In this document: positions 26,657 through 36,563 of the stretch, piece by piece
How positions within the stretch are numbered: position 1 is the stretch's first letter
How the letters are laid out: the number at the start of each line of letters is the position of its first letter
Notes under the pieces: model-generated
What the model was told of the DNA's origin: nothing
The model's database searches: none
What the model saw: the letters and a program-made list of their open reading frames with translations, nothing else
Made by a program: the position numbers and the translations under genes
Origin: Pseudobacter sp.
GTDB lineage: Bacteria > Bacteroidota > Bacteroidia > Chitinophagales > Chitinophagaceae
Direction: 5' to 3'
Assembly: GCA_017849455.1 (NCBI GenBank)
Contig: JAFIGX010000020.1
Span: forward strand, 62,001 to 126,000
Length of the DNA stretch: 64,000 nt

Positions 26657-29019
26657 TTATGCAATTCATTATTGGTGAATAAAGACCTGAGGGTCCGGTG
26701 ACCCTGAAAAACCTTGATGATGTGCCCAAATCTTTTATACCAGAGAGGTAATACCTCATATTCTTTGTTGTACCAATGCTGTATCTCCCGGGATTTATCC
26801 ATACTATCTCCTACAGAGAAAGGGGGCAGGGTTACGGCTGGCGCCATTTCGGGTACGTTCTTGTCTTGTTGATTGGAAAGCTGCTGATAATACTTCAGCG
26901 TTCGGTCGTACCAATCGATAGCTTTCTCAAGCTCGCTGATTCGTTTTTTCAATAACAAGACATCGGTATCCGGTATTCTGGTGGGGTTATCATACAGGTA
27001 AGAGGGGCCGTTAGAAAGAAGGAGATTGAATATCTCCTCATTGTATTCCCGATAGAATTCGGCGTGTTTGTGCGAAAGGAGCCTATACAAATAAAGCTGG
27101 TTTACTTTATTGAACCCTCTTGCCATGGACTGGGCATGTATCCTGTAATAATACAAAGGCTCCGGGATTACAACACCACGACAACCATTTTTCAACAAGG
27201 AGATATTGGCATCGTAATCTTCCAGGCCATATTCGAACAGTTTATCATTTTTACCGAAGTTGAAATAGTCCATCCGCCTGCACACAAAACCTGCATTGAC
27301 CATATTATGCAGTAAGAGGAATGGTGGCTCTGGATTTTGTGAAGGCCATATTCCGGATGCACTATCAAAATACTGTACCCAGCTCGATACAAAGCTCAGG
27401 TTCTTATATCGCTGTAGTATGCCTATACCCCTCGCATAAAAATCTTTATCAACCTTATCATCGGCATCGAGAAAGGCGATGAATTCCCCAGAAGAATTCC
27501 TGATCCCGGTATTCCTGGCTTCGGCCAGGCCAAGATTTTTTTGATGGACAAGGTTAAATCCGAATTTCTTTTGGAGCAGGATAATCTTGGCAATACTATC
27601 GGGATCGCTGCTACCATCATTCACTACAGTCACCTCTACATCAGGATAATTTACCTGGTAAATATTTTCTATGGTTTCCTCTATATAATTGCCCGTATTG
27701 AAGTAAGGTACCACTATGGATAGACGGCTTTCTTTACAGGGAATCGTTTCAAGGTATTCAGCCTTCTCAATATTCCGGACCATCGGGAAGATCTCTTCCG
27801 ACCTCACATTCATATTTTCCGTATATGCCTGAAGGATTGAAAGTTTTTCCTGGTATACTTTCTCATAATCGCAGAGAAAGCGAATTCTTTTCCTGGCATT
27901 CCGGGAAATATTGCCGTATTCTTCTTTCGTGCAGGCCAGAGCCTGTTTGATTTTCCCGATAAAGGAGTCGACATCGAGATGATCATAAACAAATCCAGAG
28001 ATACCATCTTCTATCATTTCTCTTTGCCCTCCGCCATCGGATATCAGCAATACTTTGCCTTGCTCCATAGCCTCGATTACTGCAAAAGGAAAATTATCGA
28101 CGATACTCGGTACAATGGTCAGATACGCTTTCTCCAGTCTTTTGGTTAGTTGGTCCGGGGGCAGCTTGCCTTCGAACCTGAATTTTTTTTCATCGTAGTA
28201 CTTCCTGAATCTGCTGATCAGGTATTCCTGCATGTTGGTTTGCTTGGGATCAAAATAATGATCGGCACCAATAAAAGAGATGTTGCAATCGTAGCCGTCG
28301 TCCCACAACTCGGCCATGAACTTCAACAAATGCAAGGGCCCTTTCTGATAGGTAAGTTTCCCAAAGAAGACCACATCACCTTTCTGAACGATCGACGGAT
28401 CTGTTTCGATATCATAGAGCTGCTTGAATGGATACCGCAGAACATGGAATTGGGAATATGCTTCTTCAAGTTCAGGTTTGATATTATCAATCAAATAGTT
28501 GCTTGGTGAAAAAAGGATATCTGCTGCTTTCAAAGTCCATTTTTCCATTTCACCGGTCCAAAAATCCGGGAGGTTGTAAAGTGGGTATTGATTATACCTT
28601 AAATAAAAAAATGAAGGGGTATGAGCGGTCAGGATCAATGGGATGTCTGCGAGCAAAGGTTCTCCCAGCTTTTTTTTAAGGATAAGGTAATAACCGATAC
28701 CATGATAGTCCTGGGTTTCGATGTAAGAGGGGCGGCCCGAAGATTTTATCTCCTTCAATATAATTTCAGCAAACTGAAAGCTGAGGGCAGCATGATAACC
28801 CAGGTAATCATAGTAAGGCTCAGTTTCCTGCTTGAAGCGTATTACATTGATCTTTTTATATGTTGATCTCTCAATCTTCTTACCGATTTGGTGATCATTG
28901 ACAAATACTGTAACATCATGTCCTTTCTCCGCAAACAGCAAAGCGTTATGTAAATTGTAGGTGCTGATTCCTCCTCCGTGGAAGGGAGGGAACTCTGTAG
29001 TGATGATCCAATACTTCAT
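26653..29019 (-). CDS. Bifunctional GT4-GT2 fusion glycosyltransferase with coiled-coil tail
   Basis: 788 residues from ATG 29019, which overlaps the upstream stop (ATGA); the open frame extends nine codons further but coupling and the paralogue's N-terminus (MRYWILTTEYPP versus MKYWIITTEFPP) support this start. Residues about 1-405 are GT4 (VVFFGKLTYQKGPLHLLKFM, donor region IVPSIVDNFPFAVIEAME); about 430-650 are GT2 (LSIVVPYFNTGNYIEETI, VTVVNDGSSDPDS, FIAFLDADDKVDKDF). Unlike its neighbour it carries an extra tail with a short coiled coil and AIDWYDRTLKYYQQL, a variant of a motif found in two other proteins of the locus. It probably adds two sugars in sequence. Confidence 0.88.
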   Translation of the reverse strand: MKYWIITTEFPPFHGGGISTYNLHNALLFAEKGHDVTVFVNDHQIGKKIERSTYKKINVIRFKQETEPYYDYLGYHAALSFQFAEIILKEIKSSGRPSYIETQDYHGIGYYLILKKKLGEPLLADIPLILTAHTPSFFYLRYNQYPLYNLPDFWTGEMEKWTLKAADILFSPSNYLIDNIKPELEEAYSQFHVLRYPFKQLYDIETDPSIVQKGDVVFFGKLTYQKGPLHLLKFMAELWDDGYDCNISFIGADHYFDPKQTNMQEYLISRFRKYYDEKKFRFEGKLPPDQLTKRLEKAYLTIVPSIVDNFPFAVIEAMEQGKVLLISDGGGQREMIEDGISGFVYDHLDVDSFIGKIKQALACTKEEYGNISRNARKRIRFLCDYEKVYQEKLSILQAYTENMNVRSEEIFPMVRNIEKAEYLETIPCKESRLSIVVPYFNTGNYIEETIENIYQVNYPDVEVTVVNDGSSDPDSIAKIILLQKKFGFNLVHQKNLGLAEARNTGIRNSSGEFIAFLDADDKVDKDFYARGIGILQRYKNLSFVSSWVQYFDSASGIWPSQNPEPPFLLLHNMVNAGFVCRRMDYFNFGKNDKLFEYGLEDYDANISLLKNGCRGVVIPEPLYYYRIHAQSMARGFNKVNQLYLYRLLSHKHAEFYREYNEEIFNLLLSNGPSYLYDNPTRIPDTDVLLLKKRISELEKAIDWYDRTLKYYQQLSNQQDKNVPEMAPAVTLPPFSVGDSMDKSREIQHWYNKEYEVLPLWYKRFGHIIKVFQGHRTLRSLFTNNELHK

Positions 29020-30452
29020 TTTTTCTTTAGTTTGTTTTGGAGCCATTGTTTGAGTAGCCCGGGGAGGCTTCGGAGTTCATAGGTTCTTTGGTACCAGTTG
29101 ACCTCTGATTGCTTTTCTGCTATTTTCCCTTCCATATCGCTTCTCTCTTTTTTCCATGAGTTGTGATCGGAGAGATTAGCAATGGTGTTAAGTAAAGTTT
29201 GTTCTTTTTGAATGAAATTTTCATGCATCGACCTGATCTCCGTGCCAAGCTTTTCAATGATCGTTTTATATTCCAGGTTGGCAGCGGCCAGGATTTCCAT
29301 CGAATTGTTCCTCAGTTTAATTGAGGCGATAGCTGCACTCAATGACTGCATTGAGGATTGAATCTGTTGCAGCAGATGCCGGTCGATCAGTTGATTTTCA
29401 TGAATATCTTTAAATGTTGCCGCATGGCTGGCATTTTGTTCTTTCAACTCAATTATGGTCTGTTGTATCGTCCTTATCGATTCATGGATGTTGGCATTTT
29501 TTTCATGAAAAGTTTGAAAGTAGGATTGGATGGCGTCAAACCTGTCGAGGATCTTTTCTTCCATGTCAGGTTGCATTTTTTCAGGCAGAGGCAATTGCAT
29601 AGATTGGTAAATGCCTGCAACTTCTTTTTGCGAAGAATCCAATGTTGTTTTCGCATTGTTCAGGATTACCTTCAATGCTTCTATTTGGTTCGACAGCTTT
29701 TCGTTGATAAATTCCTGTGAAGATTGTAGCGATTTTTGCAATTCTTGATTTTGCGTTTGGAGATCATGCGCCCATTTTTGCCAGTCCTGTAAACTCTTGT
29801 TCAGCATTTCATGCGTAAACCACGACTTATGCCAGAAGTGCACAGCATAGGTCTCCTTCGTGATATGCTGGCTATAATTACTCAGCTTGTAGGCTTCATT
29901 CCAATGTATTGGATAGAAATAATCTTTACTGAATAGAGTAACATCCCGCAAATGTTGGGTACCCCCGGACTTCAATCCATACTCCTGTTTTAAAATTGCC
30001 GTTACCAAAGAAGGGGCCGATTCATGTGCTTTCTCCTCACCATTAAAATCATGCTTGAATGCTTCAAGACATTTTCCAATGAACGGATGGGCCTTGATAC
30101 TTCCCAATACTGCATTATTCACGGCAAACGGAGGCTGATCATCTTCAAACCCAAGAAAACAATCAACATCCAGCAATGGGTTTAAAGGCTTTATTATCTT
30201 GACGTCTGTATCGAGGTATATTCCTCCTTCTCCGAATAAGGCATAAAGCCGTACGAAATTTGAGATATTCGCCCAATTCTTCATAGCAAGTGCCGTTCGG
30301 CAATAATCATTATCCAAAGGGCTGTTTTGTTCATTCCAGAGCTTGAATGTAAAACCCGGAAGCAATTCCTGCCATTCCTTAATAAAAGACCGATGTTCAT
30401 CTGGAATCGGAAGGTCGCCAAACCAGCAGTAGTGAATAATTTTAGGTATCAA
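29016..30452 (-). CDS. GT32-type (DXD) glycosyltransferase with long coiled-coil tail
   Basis: A 478-residue protein from a TTG start at 30452; MIPKIIHYCWFGDLPIP is the canonical N-terminus of this family, so the start is well placed. The catalytic domain (about 1-215) contains NFVRLYALFGEGGIYLDTDV, with the DXD metal-nucleotide motif near residues 79-81, and a SWFTHEM end. Residues about 225-460 are almost all heptad-like coiled coil, which is unusual for a GT32 enzyme. The tail ends in VNWYQRTYELRSLPGLLKQW, shared with the small protein at 34998-35345. The family transfers a hexose from a nucleotide sugar. It heads the operon of two GT fusions and the ABC exporter, with ATGA coupling to the next gene. 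Confidence 0.85.
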   Translation of the reverse strand: MIPKIIHYCWFGDLPIPDEHRSFIKEWQELLPGFTFKLWNEQNSPLDNDYCRTALAMKNWANISNFVRLYALFGEGGIYLDTDVKIIKPLNPLLDVDCFLGFEDDQPPFAVNNAVLGSIKAHPFIGKCLEAFKHDFNGEEKAHESAPSLVTAILKQEYGLKSGGTQHLRDVTLFSKDYFYPIHWNEAYKLSNYSQHITKETYAVHFWHKSWFTHEMLNKSLQDWQKWAHDLQTQNQELQKSLQSSQEFINEKLSNQIEALKVILNNAKTTLDSSQKEVAGIYQSMQLPLPEKMQPDMEEKILDRFDAIQSYFQTFHEKNANIHESIRTIQQTIIELKEQNASHAATFKDIHENQLIDRHLLQQIQSSMQSLSAAIASIKLRNNSMEILAAANLEYKTIIEKLGTEIRSMHENFIQKEQTLLNTIANLSDHNSWKKERSDMEGKIAEKQSEVNWYQRTYELRSLPGLLKQWLQNKLKKK

Positions 30453-30636
30453 GGTTTTCAGATTTTAAGGACGCACCGATGGGAGATTATTTTTAGGGAT
30501 ATTACACAGAATTCAAGCTTCAAAGATATGTATTGATCTGAATTTCCTACTTTTACCCGGCATGTTTAATTTTGGAAAAAACCTGTAAGGTTATATATCT
30601 TTTTTTAATATTGGTATTTTTCACATTCAACTAACT

Positions 30637-33120
30637 ATGCGGCTCCTGTTCAAGTTATGTACTCCTGTCCTGTTTACCGTTTACCTGGTCCTGGTCCTTG
30701 GACAAAATTTCAGTTTCTCTGGTACTGATTACCTTTTGTTAACGGTTTTATTCCTATTGATTTTTGGATACACCGCTTCAGGCTTTTATGATCATTTCAT
30801 TCCTAAAAGCACAATTGGTAATCGTATAATATGGCTGAGCCTGTTTTCTTCCGGGGTTCTCCTGCTGGCCGGCAGTGAAAAATATATGCTGCGGGTAGGT
30901 CCTACCGTGAAACCGGATTCACCTGTTGTGGTTACTGCATTAGGAACAAAGAACGATCATGCAAAGGGCTTTGAAGTTTGGTTATTAGATATAAAGGATT
31001 CCGGTAAGTTGGTAGGTTTTGAGAATATAGTGGCCGACAGTTCCTGGGAGCATAAAGGTGCAGCTTTGTTATCTAACAGACAGCAGCCGGCATCGTTGAA
31101 GATCAATACTACCGGGCTGGGCAGCCCTGTTCTCAGTTTCCTGAAACATCCCTGGTCTGGAAAAATCAGTATAAAGAATGGTGAAGACGAAACGATTGTG
31201 GATCTTTATTCATCCAGTAATTCGAATTACGAATACAAGGTAAATGAAAACCAAAACTGGCTACCCAGAATCAACAGGTTTACTGCTTTCATATCATTTC
31301 TTTTTTTCTCTCTGGTCTTTTTCATGTTGTTCTCCCTGGTGGTGGCTAACAAAAAGCATTATTACCTGGTGGGAGTGCTTTTGTGGGTATTACTGTTTGT
31401 AATACAGCCTTATCTTACACTGACCTTTGCAGAAGCGATCCTGTTATTGTTTATAAGTATATTTTCAGGATTGGTATTGACCAGGGCGGTACAGGATATC
31501 GCATTCAAAAAGATCTTCAACTGGAAAAATATCATGATTTTGTCTGGCATCGCCTTATACGGAGGCTTTGCCTGTATAGGGAGCGCTGTATTTCTTAAGG
31601 AAGGCACAATAGATCTGCACAGGATATGTTTTTACCTTCTTTTTACTGCCTGGTGGTTTGTCATTCAAATTGCATTTCTCTATGGCACCTATACCCTGAA
31701 AAGCATCGTGAACAACAGAAAAGCTATTGGAATCGTTGATCAGGACCGTCACAAGGTGTTTGGTATCTGGATACTTTTCTTCATCATCCCCTTGGCAGTC
31801 TGGATAATTTATTTAGCAGCCTTTTTCCCCGGCCTGATGTCGGCCGATTCACTTGTGCAATGGGAGCAGGCCACAGGGCTCAGTTCCCTTAACAATTGGC
31901 ATCCGGTATTTCATACCTTATTCAATAAATTGATCATCTCTATTTATAAAAGCCCAGTCTCCATTGCATTAGCCCAGTTACTGTATATGTCAGCGGTAAT
32001 TGCCAGTTTTTTACTTTATCTATATCAAAAAGGTGTACCTCTGCGCTGGTTACTTTTATTTCTTTCCATATTCGCTCTCCTACCTAATAATGGGGTATTG
32101 CTCGTTACTTTATGGAAGGATATTCCATTTACCACCTCCCTATTGTGGCTGACACTGGTAATAGCGAAGACCGTAACGGATAGTCGTTATTCACTGAATT
32201 GGATCGCCATACCTGAAATTGCTGTCTCACTGATAGCTGTAGCACTATTCAGACATAATGGTATACTGGTCTACATGATGGTCGTCGCGTTCCTTCTGTT
32301 CTATACTTATAAGAAGAAGCAACGGTTCCCGGTATTCGGAATATTCCTCTCTGTGGTTGGAATTGTGCTTTTCTTCTTACTCGTGCTGGACAGGCCTGGC
32401 ACAATCCCCAATTCACCTGCCGTAAAATTGGTGACGCCTATTCATGGAGTTGCAGCAGTGATAAAACAAGGAAAGCCTTTACCGGCCTACATCCAGGATA
32501 AAATGGAACAGATACTTCCCAAAGAGGAATGGGAACGGGAGTACTCGTCTTATTCTGCCATGGGGTATCTTTTTCATACTGAAGGAAAGTTCCTGAATAA
32601 CCTTTCGAAACTGCCAACTGGTGATGCGCTCAATATGTATGCTGGTTCCCTATTTAGGTATCCTGGTACAGTGATCAAGGACCGTTTACAGGGCTCGGAT
32701 GTACTTTGGAATGTTTCACGCCCTGTTGACGCATATAATTATCATTATCCGATCAAAAACGATGAAAATGTTTTTGGTTTCCAGATCAGGCCATCAGGAC
32801 TTTCCGATTTCCTGCAATCATTGCTGAAATGGAGTGAAGGTATCGGGGAGCCATTATTGTGGCGGGCAGGCTTATATAATATCCTGATCATGCTGTTGAT
32901 ATTTCTTGTAGTCAATTTGGGGGGCCAAAAGTACCTGTTGATCTTCCTGCCTTGGCTGGGTTGTATCATCTCCCTGTTCATTGCACTAGCAGATCAGGAT
33001 TACCGTTATGTCTATTTTATTTTCGTATTATTCGGATTTCTCTGGTTATTGACGATCTCCAAAGCGATAACGGTAAAGGATGTGAATAGTGATGAACAGG
33101 GTCCTGTGCAAACTGGATAG
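30637..33120 (+). CDS. Large polytopic membrane protein, DUF6020-like (possible GT-C fold)
   Basis: An 827-residue membrane protein with about fifteen hydrophobic segments. An N-terminal part (about 1-100) is followed by a soluble, probably periplasmic, beta-rich stretch (about 100-200). The membrane domain has FPGLMSADSLVQWEQATG (about 400) then NNWHPVFHTLFNKL, and later TLWKDIPFTTSLLWL, an arrangement I associate with DUF6020 proteins. The acidic residue in the first long loop and the following His resemble GT-C glycosyltransferases that use polyprenyl-phosphate sugars. It is divergent from the GT32 gene and followed by a FAD enzyme. Decorating the glycan outside the inner membrane is a reasonable but unproven role. 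Confidence 0.65.
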   Translation: MRLLFKLCTPVLFTVYLVLVLGQNFSFSGTDYLLLTVLFLLIFGYTASGFYDHFIPKSTIGNRIIWLSLFSSGVLLLAGSEKYMLRVGPTVKPDSPVVVTALGTKNDHAKGFEVWLLDIKDSGKLVGFENIVADSSWEHKGAALLSNRQQPASLKINTTGLGSPVLSFLKHPWSGKISIKNGEDETIVDLYSSSNSNYEYKVNENQNWLPRINRFTAFISFLFFSLVFFMLFSLVVANKKHYYLVGVLLWVLLFVIQPYLTLTFAEAILLLFISIFSGLVLTRAVQDIAFKKIFNWKNIMILSGIALYGGFACIGSAVFLKEGTIDLHRICFYLLFTAWWFVIQIAFLYGTYTLKSIVNNRKAIGIVDQDRHKVFGIWILFFIIPLAVWIIYLAAFFPGLMSADSLVQWEQATGLSSLNNWHPVFHTLFNKLIISIYKSPVSIALAQLLYMSAVIASFLLYLYQKGVPLRWLLLFLSIFALLPNNGVLLVTLWKDIPFTTSLLWLTLVIAKTVTDSRYSLNWIAIPEIAVSLIAVALFRHNGILVYMMVVAFLLFYTYKKKQRFPVFGIFLSVVGIVLFFLLVLDRPGTIPNSPAVKLVTPIHGVAAVIKQGKPLPAYIQDKMEQILPKEEWEREYSSYSAMGYLFHTEGKFLNNLSKLPTGDALNMYAGSLFRYPGTVIKDRLQGSDVLWNVSRPVDAYNYHYPIKNDENVFGFQIRPSGLSDFLQSLLKWSEGIGEPLLWRAGLYNILIMLLIFLVVNLGGQKYLLIFLPWLGCIISLFIALADQDYRYVYFIFVLFGFLWLLTISKAITVKDVNSDEQGPVQTG

Positions 33121-33359
33121 CTTGATTTGTCTCAAGGTATCAAAGTGCCCACTGGTATTATGTTTTAGGCAGCATAAATTTGTCAGTTATCATTTTTGTA
33201 TTAATTTGCTGTTTCATTTACGCATATTTTGAAATTGTGAGATGATCCTTTCAGAAACCTATTGTGTCATTTTCCACTATTAATACTCTTCAGGGAGACA
33301 GTGATTTTATATTACGAAATGATTTAATGAAAACATCTCACCCAACCCTTTCCGATCAA

Positions 33360-34961
33360 ATGAAAAAAAAAGCAATAATTATTGGCGCAGGGCCGGCCGG
33401 GCTGACTGCAGCATTCGAGTTATTAAAGAGAACCGATATAGTACCAATCGTTATAGAAAAATCGGGTGATATTGGAGGTATTTCCAAAACTGTAAATTAT
33501 AAAGGAAACCGGATCGATATTGGCGGCCATAGATTCTTTTCAAAATCGGATAGAGTAATGAACTGGTGGCTGGATTTCATGCCCATCCAGGAGATCGATG
33601 AAAAAATATTCACCATCAACTACCAGAATGCCTCCAGGCGGATTTCAGGCAGGAATGGGAGTGATAATAGTAATGTACAGGATACCGATAAAGTAATGCT
33701 GGTACGCAATCGGCTCTCCAGGATATATTTTCTGCGCAAATTCTTCAGTTACCCCATTCAGCTTTCATTTGATACATTGCGGAAATTAGGGATCATCAGG
33801 GTTGCCGGGATCATGCTTTCTTATTTGAAGAGCCGGCTATTCCCTATAAAACCTGTCAAAAGTCTGGAAGACTTCTTGATCAACAATTTCGGTAAGCAAC
33901 TTTATAAAACGTTTTTTAAGGATTATACAGAAAAGGTTTGGGGTATTCCCTGTCAGAAAATCTCTGCGGAATGGGGCGCCCAACGGATCAAGGGTGTATC
34001 GGTGAGTAAAGCAATTTCCCATGCGATCAAGTCCGTATGGCGATCTTCATCAAAGTCCAGTGGAGATCTAGCACAAAAAGATACTGAAACAAGCCTGATC
34101 GAGCGGTTCCTGTATCCCAAGTTTGGACCTGGCCAGCTTTGGGAAGAAGTCGCACGACAGGTGTGTGAGAAAGGCGGTGAGATCATTATGCAGCACGATG
34201 TAAAAAGGATCCATACGAATGCAGGTCGCATCGCGGCAGTGGAAGCTGTCGGCGAATCAGGGGAAACAAGATGGCTGGAAGGCGACTATTTCTTTTCCAC
34301 CATGCCGGTACAGGAACTGATTGCCGGTATGAACGGTGATGTGCCTACCGAAGTAAAGGAAATCGCGGCAGGTCTACAGTACCGTGATTTTATTACTGTT
34401 GGTATCTTATTGAAGCAGTTATCATCAGCCGACAAAAATAAGCAACACTATACCAGGCTGGATCTCAAGGACACCTGGATCTATATACAGGAGAAAGATG
34501 TGATAGTAGGACGCTTGCAGATATTCAACAATTGGAGCCCATTTATGGTCAAAGATCCGGAAACTGTATGGGTAGGAATGGAATACTTCTGCAACAAGGA
34601 AGAGTCATTCTGGGCCAACAGCGATGAAACATTGAAAAAGATCGCAGTTGAAGAACTGGAGAAAATAGGGTTAGCCAACAAAGCTGATGTACTGGATGCT
34701 ACAGTACTAAGGGTCGAGAAAACATATCCTGCCTATTTCGGAACTTATGACAGTTTCGATACTATCAGGCAATACCTCGATAATTACTCAAACCTGTTCC
34801 TGGTAGGCAGGAACGGTATGCACAAGTACAATAATTCAGACCACTCCATGTTAACAGCCATGGTCGCTGTCGACAATATTTGCAACGGGATCACCAATAA
34901 ATCGAACATCTGGTCGATCAATACAGAGCAAGAATATCATGAGGAGAAGAAGAATGCCTGA
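33360..34961 (+). CDS. FAD-dependent oxidoreductase, UDP-galactopyranose-mutase/protoporphyrinogen-oxidase-like
   Basis: 533 residues from ATG 33360, where the FAD-binding strand begins at once ([20 protein letters not shown]). ATG 33327 and the codon at 33264 are also in frame and would add 11 or 32 residues. The dinucleotide fold is followed by [20 protein letters not shown] and [19 protein letters not shown]; the C-terminal FAD segment is [20 protein letters not shown]. Proteins of this kind recur in Bacteroidota polysaccharide loci and are annotated as NAD(P)/FAD oxidoreductases or UDP-galactopyranose mutase relatives. A sugar-modifying reaction is likely from context. The reaction itself is not evident from the residues seen. 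Confidence 0.75.
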   Translation: MKKKAIIIGAGPAGLTAAFELLKRTDIVPIVIEKSGDIGGISKTVNYKGNRIDIGGHRFFSKSDRVMNWWLDFMPIQEIDEKIFTINYQNASRRISGRNGSDNSNVQDTDKVMLVRNRLSRIYFLRKFFSYPIQLSFDTLRKLGIIRVAGIMLSYLKSRLFPIKPVKSLEDFLINNFGKQLYKTFFKDYTEKVWGIPCQKISAEWGAQRIKGVSVSKAISHAIKSVWRSSSKSSGDLAQKDTETSLIERFLYPKFGPGQLWEEVARQVCEKGGEIIMQHDVKRIHTNAGRIAAVEAVGESGETRWLEGDYFFSTMPVQELIAGMNGDVPTEVKEIAAGLQYRDFITVGILLKQLSSADKNKQHYTRLDLKDTWIYIQEKDVIVGRLQIFNNWSPFMVKDPETVWVGMEYFCNKEESFWANSDETLKKIAVEELEKIGLANKADVLDATVLRVEKTYPAYFGTYDSFDTIRQYLDNYSNLFLVGRNGMHKYNNSDHSMLTAMVAVDNICNGITNKSNIWSINTEQEYHEEKKNA

Positions 34962-34997
34962 TGAAGCTCCGGAATAGCAGCAATGAAATGATCAGGA

Positions 34998-35345
34998 TCA
35001 TTTGTTGAATATTTTCTGCCTGATCACTCCGAGGAAGCTTCTCTTTTCGTAGGTCCTCCGATACCAGTCCAGATCATTCTGCATCTTACTGATGTCTCCC
35101 AGCAGCTTATTGATCAGTTGCTTATTCCCTTCATTGAGCTGAACAATATGTTGCAACTGCCGTTCTTTCGATTCAACCTTCAATTGAGATTCTTCCAGTT
35201 CTTTTCGCAATTCATCCACCAGATGCTGCAATCGCGTTATCTGCGCCTGTTTGGCGTTTAATTCGGTCTCAATAAATTGTTTTATTGATTCCAGCGTAAT
35301 ACTCAATTGATCATATTTCTTGTCTTCCGTCACAAAGATGCTCAT
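34998..35345 (-). CDS. Small coiled-coil protein with WYRRTYE tail motif
   Basis: A 115-residue soluble protein. Residues about 15-90 are heptad-like coiled coil (LNAKQAQITRLQHLVDELRK and following). The C-terminus is LDWYRRTYEKRSFLGVIRQK, almost the same as the tail of the GT32 enzyme at 29016-30452. It has no catalytic domain. It converges on the FAD enzyme with a 36-bp gap and follows a GT4 gene by 21 bp on the same strand. The stop codon lies in a small palindrome (34986-35003). I do not recognise a family. A scaffold or membrane-docking adaptor for the glycosyltransferases is a guess. Confidence 0.7.
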   Translation of the reverse strand: MSIFVTEDKKYDQLSITLESIKQFIETELNAKQAQITRLQHLVDELRKELEESQLKVESKERQLQHIVQLNEGNKQLINKLLGDISKMQNDLDWYRRTYEKRSFLGVIRQKIFNK

Positions 35346-35366
35346 TTTGGGTCCGGGGTTAATGGT

Positions 35367-36470
35367 TTATGCTACAAATACACTTTTATCGCCCCTATAC
35401 AGGCTCCTGTATTGTTGCAGGGTATCTTTAAGATCAAATTCTTCTTCGCAATGCTCTGCAGAATGTTCTCCCATGATAGCGAGCATATTCTTGTTGTTGA
35501 AATACTGCAGTATCTTGATGATTGCCTGATCTGCATTCTTGAAGAGATCACCATTCAGCCCCTCCTTGATCGTATCCCTGTTACCAATACAGTCTGTCAG
35601 CAATACAGGTTTTTTCAAGGACAATGCTTCCAGCACAGCAAATGATAGTCCTTCAAACCTGGCAGTAGATATATACAGATCGCTGCTGCGGACCAGGGCC
35701 ACCACATTTCCATGGGGCAGCCAGCCTGTGATAGTGATGTTCCTGGCCTTGAGTGCTCCTGCATCCGGACCATCCCCGATCCAAAGGAATTCGAATTGAG
35801 GGAGGTCTTCAAAATATTTGGCGATAGAATTGAAAAGCTGCGGATCTTTCTGGTCAAGGATCCGGCCGCTGGTGGCTATCCTGAATTTTTTGTTGCCCAG
35901 TAAAGAAACGGTCGGCAGCTTGTTTTCCTTGATCGAAATTCCGTTATTGATCGTAACGGCAGGGATACCGGCCTTTTCATAGATCTCCTGTTCAGAAGGG
36001 GAGCAACAGACAACTTTTCCACCAAAGAGATGCCCTACCCGTTCCAACTGCTTATACAGGAAGTTCGAAAAAGGATTTTTGCCCACCATGAAAGGCGCCC
36101 CGTTCGGCGTATAAATAACATTCCTGATCTTCAATAACCGGCAAACTGCCCTGCCAATAAAACCACTCTTGGAAGAATGAAGGTGAACGGCGTCCACCAG
36201 TTGTTTCTTTTTTAATCGTCTTAATATGGTATAGAGCTCGATGAAAGCTGCAAGATCTTTCCTGGGATGGATACTGCGTTGCGCAGATCTCCAGTGAATG
36301 AAGCGGACGTTCGACTTACTGAATTGTTTTTTAGCCTCTGCCGCAGTCATTACATGGGCCCGCTCGCCATGCACAATAATGTGCAGATCACCTGGAAGGT
36401 CATTGACCAGGGATTTTACAAAGGCTACTATTCCGCCTGCAAAGGGTTCCGCAACATGGACTATTTTCAT
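35367..36470 (-). CDS. GT4 family glycosyltransferase
   Basis: A 367-residue GT-B enzyme of the GT4 family. The acceptor domain begins MKIVHVAEPFAGGIVAFVKS and includes AVHLHSSKSGFIGRAVCRLL, a segment typical of CapM/EpsD-like transferases. The donor domain contains FRIATSGRILDQKDPQLFNS and the EX7E motif in ARFEGLSFAVLEALSL. It should be retaining and use a nucleotide-activated sugar. It lies between a GT2 gene (93 bp upstream) and the small coiled-coil gene (21 bp downstream), all on the minus strand, so the three probably form one transcript. Donor unknown. Confidence 0.88.
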   Translation of the reverse strand: MKIVHVAEPFAGGIVAFVKSLVNDLPGDLHIIVHGERAHVMTAAEAKKQFSKSNVRFIHWRSAQRSIHPRKDLAAFIELYTILRRLKKKQLVDAVHLHSSKSGFIGRAVCRLLKIRNVIYTPNGAPFMVGKNPFSNFLYKQLERVGHLFGGKVVCCSPSEQEIYEKAGIPAVTINNGISIKENKLPTVSLLGNKKFRIATSGRILDQKDPQLFNSIAKYFEDLPQFEFLWIGDGPDAGALKARNITITGWLPHGNVVALVRSSDLYISTARFEGLSFAVLEALSLKKPVLLTDCIGNRDTIKEGLNGDLFKNADQAIIKILQYFNNKNMLAIMGEHSAEHCEEEFDLKDTLQQYRSLYRGDKSVFVA

Positions 36471-36563
36471 GAAGATAAGTTTCTCAAGAGAACATTTTTT
36501 ATAATATCAATTCAAGCCCGATTTCATACTTTAGAAAAAAGACACCTGAATTACAAATTACCT

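Noticed and set aside
30567..30574. TAATTTTG match to the Bacteroidota -7 element (TAnnTTTG)
   Set aside because: No TTTG or TTG lies at the expected 19-21 bp upstream; the match alone is likely by chance in AT-rich DNA.
33175..33182. TAAATTTG match to the Bacteroidota -7 element
   Set aside because: No upstream partner element at the right spacing, so it is not listed as a promoter.
34986..35003. Small palindrome AAATGATC-AG-GATCATTT at the end of the coiled-coil gene
   Set aside because: The two-base loop is too tight for a terminator and there is no T-run; it may be chance.
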